Source: Cherax quadricarinatus
Lineage: Eukaryota > Arthropoda > Malacostraca > Decapoda > Parastacidae
Assembly (NCBI RefSeq): GCF_038502225.1
Contig: NC_091378.1
Coordinates: forward strand, 10,103,369-10,167,368
Reading direction: 5' to 3'
DNA: 64,000 bases
In this document: positions 57,523 to 64,000 of the stretch, in pieces
How the letters are laid out: every line of letters starts with the position of its first letter
Numbering within the stretch: the first letter of the stretch is position 1
The notes under the pieces: generated by a model
Database searches by the model: none
Told to the model about the DNA's origin: nothing
What the model saw: only the letters and a program-made list of their open reading frames with translations
Made by a program: the position numbers and the translations under genes

Positions 57523-58057
57523 CACGACTATCCATGACCATTCACCCAGCACTTTGCTGTCTGCTAAAGCTGGGGTGTGGCTCCAATCAACCCTGTAACT
57601 GCTGCCTCTGCCCGATTGTGCTTCTCTTTGGGGAAGTCAGCGCAAGATAGAAGAAGACGACATCCTCCAACCGGAGGGCCAAGAAAGAAGAAAGATGATT
57701 ATCGTCACCCCCCACCCGGGGGGCCACTGCCGGGTCACCATCTGGAGAAGACCTGGGCCAGAAGGACCTGCGAATCAACATGAATGAAAATGAACACCAA
57801 CACACGACACTCCACACAGGAGAGCACAGCGCTAGCACGATCGACACCATGCATTGCCCTTCTAGGGCATGGTTGGTGCCAGAGCCCGAGTTTGTACCTT
57901 ACAAGATGAGGGGGGTACTTGTGCCTCCTCCCATGGGAGACTTAGGTCTCAGACACTCCCTAGACAGGGAGCCAGTGCCGGGCCACCACTTGGAAGGGCC
58001 CGGGCCGGGAAAATACCGGCGAATCTTTAACAACAACCTCTGGTTAGTGTGACTTTG
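57523..58057 (+). mobile_element. 3' modules after the ORF1-only frame
   Basis: Two related tails in series. The first ends at about 57780 with GCCGGGTCACCATCTGGAG, AAGACCTGGGCC and CTGCGAATCAAC. The second, 57838-58030, has GATCGACACCATGCATTGCC, CTCCCATGGGAGACTTAGG, CAGACACTCCCTAGACAGGG, GGGCCACCACTTGG and GGGCCGGGAAAATACCGGCG, ending AATCTTTAACAACAAC. The second is the module found at 15791-16205 and 53330-53640. Short open frames here are incidental. Confidence 0.7.
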
Positions 58058-58065
58058 TCAATGGT

Positions 58066-58124
58066 CCAAGTCGGACCGAAACGTCGTCGTAAGCTTCTCT
58101 CTTTTATGTGCGGGTTATTTGTGT
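58066..58124 (-). repeat. Right 59-bp terminal inverted repeat
   Basis: CCAAGTCGGACCGAAACGTC through CTTCTCTCTTTTATGTGCGG to TTATTTGTGT; exact complement of 54821-54879. Followed at once by the target-duplication copy at 58125. Confidence 0.93.
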
Positions 58125-58340
58125 ATTCTGTACGGAAATATGCAAATCTACCGTAGCTACTGAAGTCATAGAGGAATTTTTATACATCTTCGATACCCAA
58201 CTGGCTTCTCCTAGTTCAGGCTGACAGTTACATTAAAAAAAAAATCCTGTTTGCTTGAGTATACAGGAAAGCCATCCTGTGTGATGTAGTATGACAGAGT
58301 ATGATAGAGTATAGCAAGAAAGCTACCATGTATAAACATA

Positions 58341-58519
58341 AATAACAAAAAAAGGCACAATACCGTGACTGGAACGATACACAAATAACCCGCACATAGA
58401 AAAGAGGAGCTTACGACATTTCGGTCCGACTTGGACCATTTACAAAGTCACACACTTCTCGTTAGTACGGCCGAAACGTCGTCGTACGCTCCTCTCTTCT
58501 ATGTGCGGGTTATTTATGT
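58341..58519 (+). mobile_element. 179-bp hairpin-ended element with 13-bp target duplication
   Basis: ATGTATAAACATA at 58328-58340 and 58520-58532 flank exactly 179 bases. The left end (AATAACAAAAAAAGGCACAA, TACCGTGACTGGAACGATAC, ACAAATAACCCGCACATAG) and right end (CCGAAACGTCGTCG ... CTATGTGCGGGTTATTTATG) match the 54785-58124 insertion, with only about 50 bases of spacer. The arms are imperfect complements. No coding capacity: a minimal non-autonomous member. Confidence 0.85.
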
Positions 58520-58532
58520 ATGTATAAACATA

Positions 58533-58879
58533 CTTAATGCTCTAGCCTTCCATAATATCATAGAGAAATGAGTAGTTGCACACTTCATGTAATAAAAAGG
58601 GGAGACACTCTCAAGTTCAGTGATAAGCAACACACTAGCACCTACGTCTGAGCCAGGATATTAAGTTCATGACCTTTACGATGATATAGCTCCTTCATAT
58701 ACAATATTCATTTTACTCATTTCGGGCATCGTTTCCATTTGAGTTCATTGATCTAATTCTTGTTCCCACATACCACAAAATCTTTTTCGTTGTGGTTACA
58801 AAATAATGTATTGAAGTTTCCAGTCTTCGAGGTACTACTTCCAGCTTTCAGCTCCTCTGTACCTTGTCAAGATAGACTG
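58533..58879. other. Intron sequence, nothing recognised
   Basis: AT-rich, no repeat family or coding signal identified. Confidence 0.5.
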
Positions 58880-59906
58880 TGTGTACTCACCTAATTGCAC
58901 TCACCTAATTGTGGTTGCAGGGGTCGAGACTCAGCTCCTGGCCCCGCCTCTTCACTGATCGCTACTGGGTCCTCTCTCTCTCTGCTTCCTGAGCTTTGTC
59001 ATACCTCTTCTTAAAACTATGTATGGTTTCTGCCTCCACTACTTCACTTGCTAGGCTATTCCACTTGCTGACAACTCTATGACTGAAGAAATACTTCCTA
59101 ACGTCCCTGTGACTCGTCTGAGTCTTCAGCTTCCAGTTGTGACCCCTTGTCCCTGTGTCCCCTCTCTGGAACATCCTATCTCTGTCCACCTTGTCTATTC
59201 CCCGCAGTATCTTGTATGTCGTTATCATGTCTCTCCTGACCCTTCTGTCCTCAAGTGTCGTCAGTCCGATTTCCCTTAAGCTTTCCTCGTACGACATTCC
59301 CTTGAGCTCTGGGACTAGCCTTGTTGCAAACCTTTGTACTTTCTCTAACTTCTTGACGTGCTTGACCAGGTGTGGGTTCCAGACTGGTGCTGCATACTCC
59401 AGTATGGGCCTAACATACACAGTGTACAGTGTCTTGAACGATTCCTTATTAAGGTATCGGAACGCTATTCTCAGGTTTGCTAGGCGCCCGTATGCTGCAG
59501 CGGTTATTTGGTTGATGTGTGCCTCCGGTGATGTGCTCGGTGTTATGGTCACCCCAAGGTCTTTCTCCCTGAGTGAGGTCTGTAGTCTTTGTCCACCTAG
59601 CCTATACTCTGTCTGCGGTCTTCTTTGCCCCTCCTCAATCTTCATGACTTTGCATTTGGCTGGATTGAATTCGAGAAGCCAGTTACTGGACCACATGTCC
59701 AGCCTGTCCAGGTCCCTTTGCAGTCCTGCCTCATCCTCGTCCGATTTAATTCTTCTCATCAACTTCACGTCATCTGCGAACAGGGACACTTCAGAGTCTA
59801 TTCCTTCCATCATGTCGTTCACATATATCAAAAATAGCACTGGTCCTAGAACTGACCCCTGTGGGACCCCGCTCGTAACAGGCGCCCACTGTGATACCTG
59901 TAATTT
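58880..59906 (-). pseudogene. CR1/Jockey-type LINE (family B, copy 2), 5' truncated RT
   Basis: Minus-strand frame 58962-59840 extends upstream without a stop to about 59905 (VSQWAPVTSGVPQGSVLGPV). It holds LFLIYVNDMMEGIDSEVSLF and FADDVKLMRRI (motif C), NWLLEFNPAKCKVMKI, SLREKDLGVTI, RPILEYAAPVWNPHLVKH and the C-terminal KYFFSHRVVSKWNSLASEVV. Closely similar to copy 1 (21360-23590). The 3' tail 58880-58960 again has a doubled terminal unit (ACTCACCTAATTGC, ACTCACCTAATTG). Truncated just before motif A; a (TG)n run lies at 59935-59965. Confidence 0.92.
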
Positions 59907-59931
59907 GGTCTGATAATGAGATCCTTACCAT

Positions 59932-59966
<35 letters not shown>

Positions 59967-60097
59967 AAACGATTATAAACTGTGTGTCACTCTGTGTAAA
60001 GATAGGCATAAAACTGGTTACAATTATAGCCTTAATTTTTAAAGGTTGTGGACGAGTAATCCAGTAGGAGGCGTCGGTCAGTTGACCTGAAGCTTAC

Positions 60098-60226
60098 GTA
60101 GCGGTGGTCTGGTGGCTAAAGCTCTCGCTTCACGCACGGAGGGCCCGGATTTGATTCCCGGTTTCCCTATACCTGTTGTCCTGTTCACCTAGCAGCTAAT
60201 AGGTACCTGGGTGTTAGTCGACGTAC
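60098..60226 (+). repeat. tRNA-derived SINE, 5' part
   Basis: GTGGTCTGGTGGCTAAAGC (A-box region), GGGCCCGGATTTGATTCCCG (B box), then CCTGTTGTCCTGTTCACC and AGGTACCTGGGTGTTAGTCG. Same family as 33615-33909, cut off at about 60226 where BEL/Pao sequence begins. Confidence 0.8.
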
Positions 60227-60391
60227 GGGAAGTCCATTGAATAAAGTAATGAGCAAACAATTTTACGTGGACAATTTCCTGGGTGTGACGTCAACTGAAG
60301 AGGAGCTGTTAATGATTAATGGAGAGGCTAATAAAATAATGCAAAGTGCAAATATGCCTCTGAGGGAATGGAATAGTAATTCGTCCATTCG
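60227..60391 (+). pseudogene. Fragment of BEL/Pao reverse transcriptase
   Basis: Encodes NKVMSKQFYVDNFLGVTS, EEELLMINGEANKIMQSA and NMPLREWNSNSS, matching the minus strand around 46990-47150. Unlike that copy, it keeps the reading frame after TEEE, where the 44.8-51.2 kb element has lost one base. Both ends are abrupt: a SINE on the left, a LINE 5' end on the right. Confidence 0.9.
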
Positions 60392-60536
60392 CTGCCTGAC
60401 CACGGTAGTGTGCGGTAGTGCTCTGCACCCCTCTGCTGTGTGTAGGCGAGCGCCCTTGTCAGTTACCTGGCTGCAGTGGTGTGAAGTGGTGCTGTCACAC
60501 CTCAGCTAACAACTTAGGTGCACTGTGATCGTCAAG

Positions 60537-61796
60537 ATGGCGGTTAGTCTGAGACGAAGGATAAATACTGTAGGCATCGAGCTACTTAAAGGAACGATAA
60601 CGACCAGTTCTGCGCAAGTCTTATTGCCAAAGATCATACGGGAGACTTATGGAGTACAAGATAGTGACTTGTATGGTGTAGCATTGAATGGAGGACAACG
60701 AATTTTCGTCAAACTACTATCAGCAACGGTTTATGAATCGTTAATCACCAGGTTTCAGGACGTGAGTCTTAACGTCACACCAGCTGTCACTGTAAGAATG
60801 ATAGATGTTTCACGGTATTATACGTGGATCAAGTTACGCAACGTTCCCTTTGAGGCGGACGAGGCAGATATAAGGAAAGTTTTTGAGAAGTATGGGACGG
60901 TGCATTATGCTCAACATGGTACGTGGGCGGCAGGAGCCTATGCTGGTTTTCCAGAGGGTTCTTTCAACCTCAAAATGACTTTGAGGCACCAAATACCATC
61001 CTATGTGTACCTACAAGATTTCAGGACGCAGGTAATGGTAATGTACCCAGGACAACGACGTACATGCCGCCTATGTGGTGAGTATGATCACATAGCGGCG
61101 ACCTGTGACAAGCGAAGACATGTGCCTGGACCTGTGGTGGACGTCGCAGCCCCTGCTTCAAAGGTGGCAGGTGAGGAACAAACATCGGATGGAGGGCGTG
61201 GTGTTTTGTGGAGCGAGATAGTGGATCAGGCACACAGGACTGGTGGTGAGTTGGAGTCCCGCCCCCAACTGCCTGATCAGGTGTCGTCTCCTGTGGATAA
61301 GGAGGAGCAGCAAGTACAAGAGAAGGTTCTTGAGATTGAGGAGGAATTGGTGGAGGTGTTGAAGACGTTGTCACCACCAGAGAGGGACGTTACATCTGAG
61401 CGTGGTGTCATTGGAGAATCGTCGCTTCCAGAAAGTCTGAGACATGATAATTTGGGACGTGATGGTGGTTTGGAGTCGTCCATTGACTCATTAAACCATT
61501 CTCAGGTGGAGGTGGAGGTTCATCGAAAGGTGACATCTGACCAAGATATGTGTAACATGACTGTCACGAGAAAGAGGGCGGCTACATCAGATTCTGATGA
61601 CGTCCTTACGCCTGCACAAAGGCCTGGGAAACAGACTGAGGTGAAGTGTGAAGGTAGTGGTGTAGGTGGTGGTAGCCATGATAGGAGGCACCGGAAGAAG
61701 GGGGGAGGGAAAGAGAGCACTCTGAAGGTGTTGAACGTAAATTCAAGCTCTGGAGTTGTAAAGAGTGATGAGAGGAAGCAGGGGTGGAAACTTTAA
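60537..61796 (+). CDS. ORF1 of the Tx1-type LINE (RRM-like plus one zinc knuckle)
   Basis: 419 codons from the ATG at 60537 (context CAAGATGG, MAVSLRRRINTVG); the frame is open slightly upstream but from a GTG, so the ATG is preferred. An RRM-like segment YYTWIKLRNVPFEADEADIR with VFEKYGTVHYAQHG occupies about residues 95-125, followed by a CX2CX4HX4C knuckle CRLCGEYDHIAATC (C177, C180, H185, C190). The rest is acidic and disordered (EEQQVQEKVLEIEEELVEVL), ending in a basic tail (DRRHRKKGGGKES). RNA-binding chaperone role by analogy with other LINE ORF1 proteins. No lesion seen. Confidence 0.85.
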   Translation: MAVSLRRRINTVGIELLKGTITTSSAQVLLPKIIRETYGVQDSDLYGVALNGGQRIFVKLLSATVYESLITRFQDVSLNVTPAVTVRMIDVSRYYTWIKLRNVPFEADEADIRKVFEKYGTVHYAQHGTWAAGAYAGFPEGSFNLKMTLRHQIPSYVYLQDFRTQVMVMYPGQRRTCRLCGEYDHIAATCDKRRHVPGPVVDVAAPASKVAGEEQTSDGGRGVLWSEIVDQAHRTGGELESRPQLPDQVSSPVDKEEQQVQEKVLEIEEELVEVLKTLSPPERDVTSERGVIGESSLPESLRHDNLGRDGGLESSIDSLNHSQVEVEVHRKVTSDQDMCNMTVTRKRAATSDSDDVLTPAQRPGKQTEVKCEGSGVGGGSHDRRHRKKGGGKESTLKVLNVNSSSGVVKSDERKQGWKL

Positions 61797-64000
61797 TAGG
61801 CCTTAGGTGTATGTCTGTAAATGTTAATGGGTTATGTAGCGGTATGAAGAGAGATTGGTTTCGTAATTTTCTGAATAAATCAAGAGTGGATGTTGTGTTC
61901 CTGCAGGAGCACAATTTCAAAGAGGGTAGGGTGTTGGAGGTGGCAGGATTTCGAGTAGTTACCCTGCCATCTCCCCGTCTAAAAGGTGGTGTGGGAATTT
62001 TAATAAGGGAGACGAGCCCGTTTGTTTTGCAGAGAAGCGAGGGAGGAGGGGGAGGGAGGGTGTTGCGTGTGGATGGGTGGTGGATGGGTGGTGGATGGGT
62101 AAGCGTGTGTCTTTTGTGAGTGTGTATGCACCGGCAGAAAATAACATAAAGGTAAAGAATGATTTTGTGTGTGAGGATCTTGTGTTTTTCTTAAGTGCAC
62201 TGCCAGAGGTGGCAATAGTTGGTGGAGACTGGAATAGTGTAATCAGGGTGGCTGATGTGGACCCAAGAGGGGCTGGATATATGTCTGTGGCTCTTAGGGA
62301 TTTATTAAGGGATGTTAGGTTACGTGATGCCTTTGGGGGAGCGGTGTGGGAGACTGAATATACGTTTGTTAGGAGTGGTTATGCTGCGAGACTAGATAGA
62401 GTGTACCTTTCTCAGGGTGTGGACGTGAAATCTTTCAGTACTGTTGAGGCTACAATGTCAGATCATAGGGCAGTGGTGGTGGAGGTTGGGTGGGGGACGC
62501 TCGCGGACATATATAGAAGTTATTGGAAATTAAATATAAGTGTGTTAGGTGATGAGGAGGGGTTGGAGGGGTTTTCAGTCCTATGGAGGGAGCTTAGTGT
62601 GGAAGAACAGGGAGTGGATGACATTGTGACATGGTGGGATAGTTTTATGTGAGAGAAGGAAAACGTATTAATAATTTAAAATATGGACTGGCTAACTATT
62701 TAGAGGATAGGTTAAGAGGTTGCTATGGGAGGGGGGTGGGTGGGAATAATTTTCCTATGGATGAAATAGCTGAAATAAAGGGGAGGTTGAGGGTGTTGCA
62801 AAATGAAAGGTTTCAAGCTGTAAGGATGCAGGCAGGGGTGGAGGAAGTGCTTTGGGGCGACAAGCCGTCAGCGTGTGTTTTGCGGCAACAAAAGCAAAGG
62901 CAGGCGCTGACAGCTATACCATGTTTAGAGGTAACGGAGATGGTTGGGAATTATAGAGTAGGGCAGGAGATACGAACCACGAAGGGGATGTGTGCGTATG
63001 CGGAGGCTTGGTACGAGAAGTACTGGAACAGTGGGGGGGTGGGTGACGGGGCATTGGACAAGGTGTGTACGTATGTGACGTGTAATTTAGGAAATAGTGA
63101 TCGAAAGGCTTTAGGTGGGACGATTACGGCAGAGGAAATAGAGAATGCGTTAAGGGGAATGAGGAAGGGGAAAGCTCCCGGTATTGATGGTCTCCCAGTA
63201 GAATTTTATTTACAACATTGGGCGTTGATAAAGGAATTTATAGTTAGGTTATTTAATAGTATGAAGGAGAAGGGTAAGTTGGGGGAGAAGCAGGAAACTG
63301 CAGTTGTAGTGTTGGTCCCGAAGGTCAAGGGGCAGCCCACCCTTCGGGAGTACCGAGCCATATCACTGATGTGTGCAGACTATAAGGTGTTTGCAAAAAT
63401 TTTAGGTAATAGGTTCAAATGTGTAGTGGAGAGGGTGGTGTCAAAATCTCAGTTCGGGTTGCCGGGAAGGTCGATGATTGAAGGACATGGGATACTGAGA
63501 AGTTTTGTGGAAGCTAAGGGTGGGGGTGGAGGGGCGGCTTTGTTGGCTCTAGACTGGCAGGGAGCATATGATAGAGTGGAAAGGGGAGCTTTGCAGGTTA
63601 TACTTAGGAGACAGGGTTTTGGGGAGGAAATAGTCGAGAGGGTAAATACGTTGTACAAGGGGGCGAAAATGAGGATGCAGATTAATGGGTGTATGGGGAG
63701 GGAAATTGCAATGGGAAGAGGCCTTAGACAGGGATGCCCCATGTCCCAAATATTGTTTGCGTGTTTCCAGGACCCCTTTTATAGAATGGTTGACCGTAGC
63801 TTATGTACGCCATGTGAGGGAAGTGTGGGGGGTGGGAGGGCCTGGCCGGGGTTAATTGGATATGTTGACGACACCACTGTTCTCATTCGTGCAGGGATGT
63901 CAATGGGAGTGTTGGACGAGGTGGTGCAATTATTTGGAAGTGCCACGGGTATGCAGGTAAATAGTGCAAAGTCAAGGTGCATGGGGTTGGGTTCTTGGGT
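61784..64000 (+). pseudogene. ORF2 of the Tx1-type LINE: endonuclease and RT, two frameshifts, incomplete
   Basis: Overlaps the end of ORF1 by 13 bases in another frame. Frame one (from 61784; first ATG 61811) has CMSVNVNGLCSG and VVFLQEHNFKEG. A shift in the GGTGGATGG repeats near 62070-62100 leads to frame two with SVYAPAENN, IVGGDWNSVI and MSDHRAVVVEV, completing the endonuclease catalytic set. A second shift near 62640, where frame two meets TGA, leads to a third frame that stays open to the window end: GKAPGIDGLPVEFYLQHW, LREYRAISLMCADYKVFAKI, FGLPGRSMIEGHGI, LLALDWQGAYDRVE (motif A), GLRQGCPMSQILF and IGYVDDTTVLI (motif C). RT motifs are complete. The C-terminal part lies outside. Confidence 0.88.

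Larger units (their letters stand above)
54785..58124 (+). mobile_element. Composite hairpin-ended insertion with 16-bp target duplication
   Basis: ATTCTGTACGGAAATA occurs at 54769-54784 and again at 58125-58140, exactly flanking 3340 bases. Inside, 54821-54879 is the perfect 59-base reverse complement of 58066-58124, and a 36-base left extension (AATAACAAAAAGGCACAATA to ACGAT) precedes the left arm. The interior holds a 5'-truncated Penelope endonuclease, its palindromic 3' end, and an ORF1-only retroelement with its 3' module. Variable-length target duplications and such ends fit Penelope-like elements. Whether the interior moved as one unit or inserted later is open. Confidence 0.8.
60392..64000 (+). 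mobile_element. Tx1/L1-type LINE, 5' two-thirds, runs off the window
   Basis: 5' UTR 60392-60536, ORF1 60537-61796, ORF2 from 61784 to beyond 64000. RT with YVDDT and a KAPGIDGLPVEFY block, and the endonuclease style, fit the Tx1 branch of the L1 group. G-rich, T-poor coding strand unlike the other elements in the window. It is truncated here by the window edge. Confidence 0.85.

Noticed and set aside
61021..62215. Several minus-strand open frames of 60-118 codons
   Set aside because: Antisense shadows of the Tx1-type LINE ORFs.

Overview
Eukaryotic, almost certainly decapod crustacean (crayfish, lobster or shrimp type), non-coding-rich DNA. Two spliced exons and one consensus splice pair show that most of the window lies inside a neuroligin-family (carboxylesterase-fold) gene on the + strand: exon 12193-12411 and exon 51296-51447, both phase 0 at the shared junction, separated by a 38.9 kb intron. 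The organism call rests on dispersed repeats I recognise as typical of decapod genomes (the LINE 3' end around 'ACTCACCTATTTGTGG', the tRNA-like SINE with 'GGTACCTGGGTGTTAGTCGA', palindromic Penelope ends, several 'CAAGGGGGAAGC' repeats).

Layout. 1-867: 30-bp minisatellite. 1223-10824: 9.6 kb satellite of a 50-bp hairpin-forming unit, about 192 copies. 12193-12411: first exon. 12889-14511: 40-bp satellite, about 40 copies, whose unit looks like a 3' splice site. 15791-19425: a retroelement 3' module with a 133-bp tandem duplication, then three broken Jockey/CR1-type LINE pieces. 20268-20358: tRNA-like SINE. 21203-23590: a second CR1-type LINE (minus). 23601-24304: solo LTR. 26665-28565: LINE (minus). 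30068-30640: 31-bp hairpin minisatellite. 31815-32094: perfect 94-bp inverted repeat of a Penelope-like element carrying a hammerhead ribozyme core on each strand. 35506-44263: nearly full-length I-superclade LINE (ORF1, endonuclease, RT, RNase H) with repeated 5' monomers and a probable 21-bp target duplication. 44814-51180: BEL/Pao LTR retrotransposon (minus) with 700-bp LTRs and a deleted integrase core. 51296-51447: second exon. 53330-58520: nested Penelope-like and ORF1-only elements, two of them with clear target-site duplications. 58880-59906: a second copy of the CR1-type LINE. 60392-64000: Tx1/L1-like LINE running off the end.

How it fits together: the host gene contributes only about 370 coding bases; nearly everything else is retroelement or tandem repeat. 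No bacterial-style genes, operons or CRISPR arrays are present. The most interesting material is a set of hairpin-ended Penelope-related elements (some with hammerhead cores, several only 130-180 bp long), an apparently ORF1-only retroelement whose 3' module occurs three times, and tandem arrays with splice-site-like or hairpin-forming units inside a transcribed gene.
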